DNA of 64,000 bases, taken from an uncultured Ruminococcus sp. (GTDB lineage: Bacteria > Bacillota > Clostridia > Lachnospirales > Lachnospiraceae). How positions within the stretch are numbered: position 1 is the first letter of the stretch; every line of letters starts with the position of its first letter. The stretch lies in NCBI GenBank assembly GCA_904418845.1, contig CAJFQC010000003.1, positions 1-64,000 on the forward strand. Reading direction: 5' to 3'. The position numbers and the translations under genes were made by a program. Below the pieces are notes generated by a model. It did not search any database. It had not been told where the DNA came from and was given only the letters and a program-made list of their open reading frames with translations. Below, piece after piece: positions 41,360 to 49,592 of this stretch.

Positions 41360-41782
41360 ATGAGCGATCAGCTTATATTTACTTACGAGATCGACGGTGA
41401 AGACTTCACCCGCGCGGGGGAAGCCAGCAGCTCCGTGAAAAACAAGCTTAAAATGCTGGGCGTGGACAGCGACGCTATCCGGAAAGTGGCCATCGCCATG
41501 TACGAGGGCGAGATCAATATGGTCATCCATGCGAAAGGCGGAACGATCACAGTGGCCGTCTCCGACGATGATATCACCATGGTGCTTGCGGACAAAGGCC
41601 CGGGAATACCGGATATCGACAAAGCCATGCAGGAGGGATACTCCACTGCCAGAGAAGAAGTGCGCTCTCTCGGATTCGGCGCGGGGATGGGTCTGCCCAA
41701 CATGAAGCGTTTCACAGATGAGATGAAGATCGACACAGTGATCGGACAGGGCACCACTATCACCATGAAGGTGCATCTCTGA
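41360..41782 (+). CDS. RsbW/SpoIIAB-type ATP-binding (anti-sigma-like) protein
   Basis: 140 residues, a GHKL ATPase of serine-kinase/anti-sigma type. IAMYEGEINMVIHA holds the N box, VLADKGPGIPDIDKAM the G1 box and LGFGAGMGLPNMKRF the G2 region; GQGTTITMKVHL ends the fold. Start and stop abut the first DRTGG gene. No sigma factor or STAS antagonist is nearby, so its target is open. Its position between a DRTGG protein and a hydrogenase-like protein suggests it relays a redox or H2 signal. Confidence 0.9.
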   Translation: MSDQLIFTYEIDGEDFTRAGEASSSVKNKLKMLGVDSDAIRKVAIAMYEGEINMVIHAKGGTITVAVSDDDITMVLADKGPGIPDIDKAMQEGYSTAREEVRSLGFGAGMGLPNMKRFTDEMKIDTVIGQGTTITMKVHL

Positions 41783-41832
41783 CAGTTCATCCATACACTG
41801 ATAAGAATTTCAATGAAAGGGGGCGTCCGCTC

Positions 41833-43236
41833 GTGGAAAAAAATAAATTCATGCGCTCCGTACGTCTTAGGGAGGCCGACTGCCAGGGTTGTATCAACTG
41901 CATCAAATATTGTCCCACACAGGCGATCCGGGTACATAACGGCAAGGCGCATATCATAGACAAATTCTGCATCGATTGCGGCAGATGCATCCGCTACTGC
42001 CCTCATCATGCCAAGATCGCGGTCTATGATCCACTTTCCGTTATTAATAATTTCAAATACACCGTGGCTCTGCCCGCCCCGTCACTCTATGCGCAGTACA
42101 ATAACCTGACCAATGTAGACATCATCCTGAATGCTCTTTTAAAGCTGGGCTTTGACGATGTGTACGAGGTGAGCGCCGCAGCAGAGCTGGTATCTGAGGC
42201 GTCGAGAAAATACATAAAGGAACACCCCGACGGAGTTCCTTTTATCAGTTCGGCCTGTCCTTCTGTGATCCGGCTGATTCGGGTAAAATTTCCCTCTCTG
42301 ATTTCCCGTCTTCTGCCTATCAAGGCTCCGGTGGAAGTGGCGGCCGAGATCGCGCGCGCAAGAGCTATGGAAAAGACTGGTTTAAAGTCTGAGGAGATCG
42401 GTATCATCTTCATCTCCCCCTGCCCCTCCAAAGTGTCTTATGCCAAGTCACCTCTGGGGATTGAGAAGAGCAACATCGATAATGTCATTGCCATCAAGGA
42501 TGTATATCCACTCCTTCTGCCGCATATGAAGCATGATGAGAGTCAGCTGAAACCCCTCTCCCACTCAGGCAGAATCGGGATCGGCTGGAGCAACGCAGGC
42601 GGGGAAGTAGCGGGGCTGCTGACTGAGAATTACCTTGCCGCGGACGGCATTGTAAATATCCTGCGGGTGCTGGAAGAACTGGAGGATGAGAAGCTTCACG
42701 GCCTTACCTTTGTAGAGCTCAGCGCCTGCAACGGTGGATGTGTAGGCGGCACGCTCACTGTGGAAAATGCGTACATTGCCACTACAAAGACAAAGCGCCT
42801 CATCAGATATCAGCCGGTATCTAAAAACCATCTTGCTGAAAATCCTGAAGTCAGCAATCTTTTCTGGGCTGATGACGTGGAATATGAACCTGTATTCCGT
42901 TTAGGCAATACATTTAAAGAAAGTCTGAAGATGATGAATGATGTGGAGAAACTGGCCTCCAGATTCCCTGGACTGGACTGCGGCTCCTGCGGGGCACCTA
43001 CCTGTCAGACTCTGGCGGAGGACATTGTGCGGGGCGACGCAACGCCTAATGACTGCATATATGTCCTGCGCGCCAATATTGCGGATCTGTCCCGCAAAAT
43101 CGCCGCGCTGACGCAGGATAAAAATACGGATGAAGGCATAAGTCCCGGCGACTCAGAGCTCCTTGACTCCTATATACGGACGCTGACCGCGGAGCTTGCG
43201 TCTTTCGGCGTGCCGGAGCGTCCCAAAAACAGGTGA
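41833..43236 (+). CDS. H-cluster-domain protein, putative sensory [FeFe] hydrogenase (group C/D-like)
   Basis: 467 residues. Two N-terminal 4Fe-4S motifs (Cys17/20/23/27 and 46/49/52/56) precede an H-cluster domain. The four cluster cysteines remain: Cys142 in FISSACPSV, Cys197 in ISPCPSK, and Cys299 and Cys303 in ELSACNGGCVGG. But Ala141 stands where catalytic enzymes have the proton-relay cysteine, and Ser297 replaces the L3 methionine. A CxxCx4Cx16C 4Fe-4S domain (383-408) follows, then a helical tail. As I recall, such changes mark slow, sensory hydrogenases. GTG start behind AAAGGGGG, 50 bases after the RsbW-like gene. Confidence 0.88.
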   Translation: MEKNKFMRSVRLREADCQGCINCIKYCPTQAIRVHNGKAHIIDKFCIDCGRCIRYCPHHAKIAVYDPLSVINNFKYTVALPAPSLYAQYNNLTNVDIILNALLKLGFDDVYEVSAAAELVSEASRKYIKEHPDGVPFISSACPSVIRLIRVKFPSLISRLLPIKAPVEVAAEIARARAMEKTGLKSEEIGIIFISPCPSKVSYAKSPLGIEKSNIDNVIAIKDVYPLLLPHMKHDESQLKPLSHSGRIGIGWSNAGGEVAGLLTENYLAADGIVNILRVLEELEDEKLHGLTFVELSACNGGCVGGTLTVENAYIATTKTKRLIRYQPVSKNHLAENPEVSNLFWADDVEYEPVFRLGNTFKESLKMMNDVEKLASRFPGLDCGSCGAPTCQTLAEDIVRGDATPNDCIYVLRANIADLSRKIAALTQDKNTDEGISPGDSELLDSYIRTLTAELASFGVPERPKNR

Positions 43237-43307
43237 CGACACTGTACAATCACAAAGACAGTATATTTTCAAATCACCCTACATTTTCAGGAAAGGATAA
43301 CAGATCT

Positions 43308-43640
43308 ATGAAATTACAAAAAATATCAGAACTGCCCGAATGTCGTACTCTTTCCGGAGGCGACCCAAACAGAACCGTCTCCCGCGTATTCTGCTGCGAC
43401 CTCTTAAGTATTGCCATGAGCAAAGCCCCTGCGGACGGGGTATGGGTGACTGTGATGGGGAACAAGAACACCCTCGCCGTGGCGTCCCTCACAGATATAG
43501 CGTGCATCGTACTGGCGGAGGGCGTTTCCCTTGATGAAGGAACGCTTGCTAAAGCCAAAGAAGAAGGGATCGCTGTGCTCGCTACAGAGCTTCCCATATT
43601 CGATATCGCGCTTGAGATCCATCAGGCGGGTATGGAATGA
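43308..43640 (+). CDS. DRTGG domain protein (second copy)
   Basis: 110 residues, again a single DRTGG-like domain: SRVFCCDLLSIAMSKAPADGVWVTVMGNKNTLAVASLTDIACIVLAEGVSLDE and GIAVLATELPIFDIALEIHQAG. It differs strongly from the first copy in sequence but shares its order of strands. I chose the ATG at 43308, because AAGGA lies ten bases upstream; longer in-frame starts have no ribosome site. Overlaps the PHP gene by four bases. The two DRTGG copies may form a heteromeric ligand sensor; that is inference. Confidence 0.85.
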   Translation: MKLQKISELPECRTLSGGDPNRTVSRVFCCDLLSIAMSKAPADGVWVTVMGNKNTLAVASLTDIACIVLAEGVSLDEGTLAKAKEEGIAVLATELPIFDIALEIHQAGME

Positions 43641-44368
43641 TCCCTCTTTATTATGATCTCCACATTCATTCCTGCCTTTCCCCATGCGGGGATGATGACA
43701 TGACGCCGGCAAACCTAGTGGGCATGGCCGCCATAAAAGGGCTGGACGTGATTGCGCTGACGGACCATAACTCCTGCGCCAACTGTCCTGCTGCCGTTTA
43801 TCACGGAGAAAATTACGGAGTCACTGTGATCCCCGGCATGGAACTGACTACCGAAGAAGAGGTTCATGTAATATGCCTGTTCTCCTCTCTTGAAAATGCT
43901 CTTGCCTTTGATGCTCTTGTATATGACAGGCTCATGCCCATCCCAAACCGCGAGGATATTTTCGGAAAACAGCAGATTATGAACGAAGAGGATAACATCA
44001 TAGGCACTAAAAAAAAACTGCTCATTAACGCCACCTCCATTTCCTTTGACGAGGCTTTCCCACTTGTGGAATCATATGGAGGTATTGCCTACCCGGCACA
44101 TGTAGATAAATCCTCCACAAGCCTTATATCCAACCTGGGATTCGTGCCGCCGCAGAGCACATTTACCTGTGCGGAATTCCATGATTTCAAAAATCTGCAC
44201 AGCCTCAGAAAAGCACACCCGTATTTTGGAAAATGCAATGTGATCTGCTGTTCGGACGCGCATTATCTGGGAGACATCCATGAGCCCGAACACCAGCTTT
44301 TCACCGAATCCCGGAGTATGGAGCACATTTTTAAAGCACTCACAGCAAGTGCATGCACAGAGGATTGA
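43637..44368 (+). CDS. PHP domain phosphoesterase
   Basis: 243 residues with the metal-binding motifs of the PHP family: DLHIHSCLSPCGDDDM, VIALTDHNSC, VIPGMELTTEEEVHVI, GGIAYPAHVDKSS and VICCSDAHYLGDI. It should be a soluble metal-dependent phosphoesterase; nucleotide or dinucleotide turnover is possible, but no substrate is visible. ATGA overlap with the second DRTGG gene shows translational coupling, so it belongs to the cassette. It converges with the LysR gene after 16 bases, with no clear terminator. Confidence 0.9.
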   Translation: MIPLYYDLHIHSCLSPCGDDDMTPANLVGMAAIKGLDVIALTDHNSCANCPAAVYHGENYGVTVIPGMELTTEEEVHVICLFSSLENALAFDALVYDRLMPIPNREDIFGKQQIMNEEDNIIGTKKKLLINATSISFDEAFPLVESYGGIAYPAHVDKSSTSLISNLGFVPPQSTFTCAEFHDFKNLHSLRKAHPYFGKCNVICCSDAHYLGDIHEPEHQLFTESRSMEHIFKALTASACTED

Positions 44369-44384
44369 TAGATAAAAAGAATTA

Positions 44385-45263
44385 TCACTCCTGCCCTGCA
44401 AGGCGGATAAACTCTTCCACCTCAGGAGTTTTCCACTTATTCGTATGATAAAAGATCTGCCGGTATAAACTCTTCTGGAACTCCGGCACATCCAATATGG
44501 AAAGACGCCCTTCATCCACACTGTCCTGGACAGCAAACCTCGGAAGATAGGATATCCCTCTGTCTCTTTCTATCATTTTGATAATAAACTCCGTGTTGCT
44601 GATCTCCAGAAAGGGCGTGATTTCAATATCTTTTGACTCCAGAAAATTATCCAGTTCCCTCCGGTAATTTTCATTTCGCTCTGTCAGGAAAAACGGTCTG
44701 TCCAGCAGTTGATGCAAGGTGATCTGCCTGCGTTGTGCCAGATCGGACCCAGCCGAAGCCACAAAAACTATGGGCTCTTCTATCTCCATTACTTTATTCC
44801 ACCTGTCACTGTACCGCGGTCTGTCAAGAATATAGATCAGATCCAGGCGGTTATTTTCCATCATTTCTATTAACTCTTTCGGTGTGGCTGTCGTGATCTG
44901 AACAGCCACCTTCGGGTGATGTTCCCTGAAATAGAACAAAATTTGCGGAAGCTTAGAAAAACAAAGCGACTCCAGGGTTCCGATGTGGAGAGGAGCGTGT
45001 AATTCGCTCTCCAGTCTCATAAAATGCTTCGCCCTGTTCATTTCTCTGATAATCGTATTCGCATAGTCCAAAAACTGTCTGCCCTGTGCGGTAAGTTCAA
45101 TTCCCTTCCCCATCCTGTCAAACAGTTTTGTATTTAGTTCATGTTCCAGAAGCCTGATCTGAACGGTCACGGCGGACTGGGAATACCCGAGATACTCTGC
45201 CGCTTTTGTAAAACTTTTTGTCTGTGTGGCTGCCACAAAGGTCTGAATCTGTCTTAATTCCAT
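44385..45263 (-). CDS. LysR family transcriptional regulator
   Basis: 292 residues. The winged helix-turn-helix is MELRQIQTFVAATQTKSFTKAAEYLGYSQSAVTVQIRLLEHELN, followed by TAQGRQFLDYA. A type-2 periplasmic-binding-like effector domain covers residues about 90-292. It is divergent from the symporter and serine dehydratase genes, which it most likely controls, perhaps sensing serine or a related amino acid (inference). Two TATGA/TCATA-type inverted repeats sit in the shared 180-base promoter region. Confidence 0.93.
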   Translation of the reverse strand: MELRQIQTFVAATQTKSFTKAAEYLGYSQSAVTVQIRLLEHELNTKLFDRMGKGIELTAQGRQFLDYANTIIREMNRAKHFMRLESELHAPLHIGTLESLCFSKLPQILFYFREHHPKVAVQITTATPKELIEMMENNRLDLIYILDRPRYSDRWNKVMEIEEPIVFVASAGSDLAQRRQITLHQLLDRPFFLTERNENYRRELDNFLESKDIEITPFLEISNTEFIIKMIERDRGISYLPRFAVQDSVDEGRLSILDVPEFQKSLYRQIFYHTNKWKTPEVEEFIRLAGQE

Positions 45264-45309
45264 TTTTTCTCCTGATTTTTATAACATAGGTCAGACAAAA
45301 GGGCTGCTC

Positions 45310-45381
45310 TATGATATAAATACATTTCATAATATCTATATATTCTATGAATTGGATTCATATATATTGTCATGATATACT
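45310..45381 (+). promoter_or_regulatory. symporter/sdaA promoter with candidate LysR sites
   Basis: TTGGAT (45352-45357), an 18-base spacer and TATACT (45376-45381). TATGAATTGGATTCATA (45346-45362) is a near-perfect palindrome covering the -35. A second, longer-spaced TATGA...TTCATA pair lies at 45310-45331. Paired sites of this kind upstream of the target gene are typical of LysR regulation. Confidence 0.6.
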
Positions 45382-45443
45382 AGATGTAAGAAGACGTCAA
45401 GCGTCAAAACCGACAACATGCACAAAAGTAAAAGGAGGACACT

Positions 45444-46691
45444 ATGGAAACAAGAAAAAAATTCAAACTTGGACTTGTTCCAAAACTCATCATCGCGATC
45501 ATCATCGGTATACTGATCGGACAATTTACCCCTGAGCCGTTCTGTCGGCTTGTCGTTACAGCTTCAGGCATATTCAGCACTTTTCTTAAATTTGTCATTC
45601 CGTTGATGATCGTTGCTTATGTTACAATGGGGATCGCAGATCTCTCACAGGGCGCCGGAAAGCTCTTGATCATCACGGTGGCGATCGCCTATGCCTCGAC
45701 ATTGATCGCGGGTTCCGCATCTTATGCGGTCGCGTACAACCTTTTCCCCAGTTTCATGGATGAGAGCGCCCTTGAGCAGATTGCCGCTACGGCCGGTAAT
45801 TCTCTTGAGGCTTATTTCAGCCTGACGCTTGAGCCCCTTCTGGACACACTTTCCGCCGTTGTGCTCGCATTTATACTCGGTCTCTGCCTGTCTACAATGC
45901 GCGGAAAATCAATCGGCAGTTCCTTATATAACGGCATGAGCGATTTTTCAGGGATCATCGACAAAGTCTTACATTCTGTCATCATCCCTCTTCTTCCTCT
46001 GTACATATGCGGAACGTTTGTAAACATGACATATTCCGGGCAGACCTTCGTGATCCTCGGCATCCTCTGGAAGGTATTCCTTGTAGTAATCGCAATGCAT
46101 TTTATCTGCATCCTGGTTCAGTTCATCGTGGCGGGCGCGGTCAGCCGGAAAAATCCATTCCGCCTGATCAAAAACCAGATTCCCGGGTATACTACTGCAT
46201 TAGGAACTCAGTCGTCAGCGGCTACCATCCCTGTCAATCTGGAATGTGCCAAGGCAGACGGCGTCTGTGAACAGATCCGTAACTTTGTCGTTCCGCTCTG
46301 CGCAAATATCCACATGGCAGGTTCTATGATCACGATCACAGCGTGTGCTACAGCGGTCTGTCTGATGAACCAGCTCCCTATCAGCCTTGCAACCGTCATT
46401 CCCTTTATCATGACTCTGGGCGTTGCCATGGTGGCCTCTCCGGGAGCTCCGGGCGGCTCCATCATGACCGCTCTTCCCTTCCTCTATATGGTATTTGGGC
46501 CGACTGCCGGTGATCCGGACGGACCGATCTGCGCCATCATGGTAGCCCTGTATATCACACAGGACTCTTTCGGCACCGCATGCAACGTATCCGGCGACAA
46601 TGCGATAGGCGTCATTGTAGACACGATCTACAAAAAGTTTATATTAAAGGATTCTGCGGCAGATACATCGGCCGGTACTGCCGACGTTTAA
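45444..46691 (+). CDS. dicarboxylate/amino acid:cation symporter (DAACS family)
   Basis: 415 residues with about eight helices and two re-entrant loops. The serine-rich loop is LGTQSSAATIPVNLECAK, and the second re-entrant region includes MVASPGAPGGSIMTALPFLYMV. GTACNVSGDNAIGVIVD corresponds to the cation- and substrate-binding NxxGD motif (here SGDNAIG). The family imports glutamate, aspartate, serine or threonine with sodium. Being 18 bases ahead of serine dehydratase, serine (or serine/threonine) uptake is likely, as in SstT; that choice is inferred. Confidence 0.9.
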   Translation: METRKKFKLGLVPKLIIAIIIGILIGQFTPEPFCRLVVTASGIFSTFLKFVIPLMIVAYVTMGIADLSQGAGKLLIITVAIAYASTLIAGSASYAVAYNLFPSFMDESALEQIAATAGNSLEAYFSLTLEPLLDTLSAVVLAFILGLCLSTMRGKSIGSSLYNGMSDFSGIIDKVLHSVIIPLLPLYICGTFVNMTYSGQTFVILGILWKVFLVVIAMHFICILVQFIVAGAVSRKNPFRLIKNQIPGYTTALGTQSSAATIPVNLECAKADGVCEQIRNFVVPLCANIHMAGSMITITACATAVCLMNQLPISLATVIPFIMTLGVAMVASPGAPGGSIMTALPFLYMVFGPTAGDPDGPICAIMVALYITQDSFGTACNVSGDNAIGVIVDTIYKKFILKDSAADTSAGTADV

Positions 46692-46709
46692 TAACTCAGG
46701 AGGAATGCT

Positions 46710-48347
46710 ATGTCTTTTATCAGCGTATTTGACGTGCTCGGTCCGAATATGATCGGGCCCTCCAGTTCACATACAGCCGGGGCTGCAGCTATCGCGCTGC
46801 TTGCCCGCAAAATGTTCCATTACGATCTGAAAACTGTAGAATTTACACTCTACGGTTCTTTCGCACAGACTTATAAGGGGCATGGTACGGACCGTGCTCT
46901 CTTAGGCGGGATCATGGGGTTCTCCACCGATGACCGGAGAATCCCCGACTCCTTCGCCATTGCCGATCAGTCCGGCCTTTCATACCGCTTTGCCACAGAC
47001 TGCACAGACACGGAGGTACATCCGAACACCGTGGATATCCTTATGTCCGACGACAACGGACACGCCCTCTCGGTTCGTGGAGAATCTATCGGCGGCGGAA
47101 AGGTCCGCATCACCCGCATTGATCAGGTAGAAGTTGATTTTACAGGAGAATACAGCACCCTTATCGTCATCCAGCAGGATAAGCCCGGCGTCATCGCCCA
47201 TATCACACGATGCCTGAGCGAGAAAAACGTAAACATCGCTTATATGAAACTGTACCGGGAAGAAAAAGGGAGCACTGCCTACAGCATCGTTGAATCTGAC
47301 GGCGTACTGCCCGGCGACGCAGCAGAACAGATCCGTCAGAATCCGTATGTGCAGGATGTCATGCTCATCCAGCCCCAAAGACAGAACGCGGCAGACCCCA
47401 TACCGGGCGGAGCAGATGTGGAGGATATTTCTCAGAAAGAAACAGGAATGGCCGGTTTCGAAAATTCAGGCAAAAGACAAGGGTATTTCAGAAACGGAAA
47501 CGAGCTGTCATCACAATGTGAAGAGCGTAACCGCCCCATCTCCGATATCATGCTGTGCCGTGAGAGTGAAGAGACAGACAGAACAGAAAAAGATATTTTA
47601 GGCCAGATGCATCACACGTGGGAGATCATGAAGTCCTCTGCCTTCGATCCGGTAAAAGTTCCAAAAAAATCCATCGGCGGTCTTATCGGCGGGGAAGCAC
47701 AGCTTCTCGCCAGCCACCGTGCAGAAGGAAAGAGCGTCTGCGGCGATATTCTGAACCGCGCCGTGACATACGCGATGGCGGTACTGGAGAACAGCGCTTC
47801 CATGGGACTGATTGTTGCCGCCCCCACAGCAGGCTCTTCGGGCATTGTCCCCGGCGTTATGCTCTCCCTTCAGGAAACATATGATCTGACAGATGAACAG
47901 ATCGTCCATGCTCTTTTCAACGCCGGCGCCATTGGTTATCTCGCCATGCGCAACGCTACCGTAGCGGGCGCGGTCGGCGGCTGCCAGGCTGAGGTGGGCG
48001 TGGCTGCATCCATGGCAGCCTCCGCCGCCGTGGAACTCATGGGCGGAACGCCGAAACAGTGCCTGTACGCCGCGTCCACTGTCCTTATGAATATGCTCGG
48101 TCTTGTCTGCGATCCCGTAGGCGGACTGGTAGAATGCCCCTGCCAGGGCAGAAACGCCGCCGGAGCGGCGAATGCGCTCACAGCGGCAGAACTTGTTTTA
48201 AGCGGGATTCCACAGCTCATTCCCTTTGATGAGATGCTGGATGCCATGTATACAGCAGGGAAACGGCTTCCTTCCGAATACCGTGAGACAGCAAAAGGCG
48301 GCTGCGCAGCAACCCCCACAGGATGTTCCCTGTGCAGTTTGAACTAG
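46710..48347 (+). CDS. one-chain iron-sulfur L-serine dehydratase (beta-ACT-alpha fusion)
   Basis: 545 residues. Residues 1-150 are the beta part (FDVLGPNMIGPSSSHTAGA), 155-222 an ACT domain (STLIVIQQDKPGVIAHITRCLSEKNVNIAYM), then a linker of about 60 low-conservation residues, and from about 283 the alpha part. The 4Fe-4S cysteines appear in AVGGCQAEVG, LVCDPVGG and VECPCQGRNA. It deaminates L-serine to pyruvate. Many Firmicutes encode alpha and beta as two genes, so the fusion with an intervening ACT domain stands out. A strong terminator follows. Confidence 0.93.
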   Translation: MSFISVFDVLGPNMIGPSSSHTAGAAAIALLARKMFHYDLKTVEFTLYGSFAQTYKGHGTDRALLGGIMGFSTDDRRIPDSFAIADQSGLSYRFATDCTDTEVHPNTVDILMSDDNGHALSVRGESIGGGKVRITRIDQVEVDFTGEYSTLIVIQQDKPGVIAHITRCLSEKNVNIAYMKLYREEKGSTAYSIVESDGVLPGDAAEQIRQNPYVQDVMLIQPQRQNAADPIPGGADVEDISQKETGMAGFENSGKRQGYFRNGNELSSQCEERNRPISDIMLCRESEETDRTEKDILGQMHHTWEIMKSSAFDPVKVPKKSIGGLIGGEAQLLASHRAEGKSVCGDILNRAVTYAMAVLENSASMGLIVAAPTAGSSGIVPGVMLSLQETYDLTDEQIVHALFNAGAIGYLAMRNATVAGAVGGCQAEVGVAASMAASAAVELMGGTPKQCLYAASTVLMNMLGLVCDPVGGLVECPCQGRNAAGAANALTAAELVLSGIPQLIPFDEMLDAMYTAGKRLPSEYRETAKGGCAATPTGCSLCSLN

Positions 48348-48362
48348 GTCCGGAAGCATGTC

Positions 48363-48415
48363 AAAAATACAGGAATCAGCCAGGTCCGGAAGAACGGCTG
48401 ATTCCTGTATTTTTT
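48363..48415 (+). terminator. intrinsic terminator of the symporter/serine dehydratase operon
   Basis: AAAATACAGGAATCAGCC pairs with GGCTGATTCCTGTATTTT around a loop, followed by a T-run. The loop holds AGGTCCGGAAG, which also occurs at 48346-48356 around the stop codon of the dehydratase. Confidence 0.92.
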
Positions 48416-48487
48416 ATTTCTGCCGAGTCACTCCCTTCTTTTCATGACCCCGGTAATTTCCGCTGTAATATACTCCCATATTTTCTC

Positions 48488-49027
48488 CTATTGTCCGAAT
48501 CCAAATTCTTCATAGTCCTGCGGCAGGAACCGATGGTACGTCATATGTCCTCCCTCATCTTTGAAACAGTACATATACTCGTCTTCCGGATTCTCCTCAA
48601 AACGAATAAGATAGTCGAACTCGCCATTGTCCTTCTTTTCAAAATACACTTTATCAGAGTGAGTTTCAAATAATTCCCGTATCTGTCCGATAGTGCATCC
48701 GTGTTCCCTGACCAGTTCAATGAGCTCCGCGATAAAATCTCCTTCTCCGGCAAGTCCATGGACATGATCCGCACCTTCCTCCGGGATTAGGAAACAGAAC
48801 CTCCCGTCATTTTCCGATATTTTCACGTCTCCCAGCCTGTCCCTTACAAAGTTGCGGAAACCTTCCAGGATGCGCATCATTCCCTCTGTGTTCTCTTCTG
48901 TCCCGAAAAAATGATTCAGCGAACTCAAGGGATAATACAGTCTCACCTTCTCCCGTATATATCCCAGCTTTGCCTGCTGCTCTTTTAACACATCAGCAAT
49001 GTTTTTCTCCAGTTTCTCATAATTCAT
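48488..49027 (-). CDS. DUF3877 family protein
   Basis: 179 residues, soluble and acidic. Matches my memory of DUF3877: YEKLEKNIADVLKEQQAKLGYIREKVRLYYPLSSLNHFF at the start, then FRNFVRDRLGDVKISENDGRFCFLIPEEGADHVH. No catalytic motif is visible and the function is unknown. The start overlaps the ybaK stop by four bases (ATGA), so both genes are probably translated together. Confidence 0.85.
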   Translation of the reverse strand: MNYEKLEKNIADVLKEQQAKLGYIREKVRLYYPLSSLNHFFGTEENTEGMMRILEGFRNFVRDRLGDVKISENDGRFCFLIPEEGADHVHGLAGEGDFIAELIELVREHGCTIGQIRELFETHSDKVYFEKKDNGEFDYLIRFEENPEDEYMYCFKDEGGHMTYHRFLPQDYEEFGFGQ

Positions 49028-49503
49028 TCTGCAACCTCCTCCAGTTGAAAACAGAGCACCTTTCCCAGGTCCGCCAAAGTCATCTCTACCTGATATCCGA
49101 TCTTTCCCCCGCTGAAAATGATCCTCTTATGCTCCTCTGCGCTCTTGTCTATGGTTGTGACAAACTGCTTCTTCATCCCGATTGGCGAGCAGCCCCCATG
49201 TATATATCCCGTCAGACCAAGCAGTTCCTTTGATCTGATCATCTCAATACTCTTTTCTCCCACGCTCTGGGCCGCCTTTTTCAGGTTCAGTTCCTTGTTC
49301 ACCGGAACAACGAACACATAATTTGCCTTAGACTTTCCCACGGTCACCAGCGTTTTAAATACCATGTCCGGATCTTCGCCCAGCGCCTCCGCAACCTCCA
49401 TCCCGCTGACAGCCCCGGTGTCGAGATAGTTGTGGCCGATATATTTTATTTTCTTTTGATCCAATATTCGCATGACATTTGTCTTGTCAGTATTCTTTGC
49501 CAT
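49024..49503 (-). CDS. ybaK: Cys-tRNA(Pro)/Cys-tRNA(Cys) deacylase YbaK
   Basis: 159 residues. YbaK/EbsC fold with TNVMRILDQKKIKYIGHNY, the catalytic-lysine segment VFKTLVTVGKSKANYVFVVPVNKELNLKKAA and the GYIHGGCSPIGMKKQF loop. It hydrolyses mischarged Cys-tRNA(Pro). The ATG at 49503 has AAAGGG eight bases ahead, which I prefer to an in-frame GTG at 49512. Confidence 0.95.
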   Translation of the reverse strand: MAKNTDKTNVMRILDQKKIKYIGHNYLDTGAVSGMEVAEALGEDPDMVFKTLVTVGKSKANYVFVVPVNKELNLKKAAQSVGEKSIEMIRSKELLGLTGYIHGGCSPIGMKKQFVTTIDKSAEEHKRIIFSGGKIGYQVEMTLADLGKVLCFQLEEVAE

Positions 49504-49592
49504 AATGATCACCCTTTCCGGTCATACTCCTATTCTCTCCTCAGACAGAACTAGTACCAGCAGATGCTCTCTGCTGTTTATAAGCATTTCCG

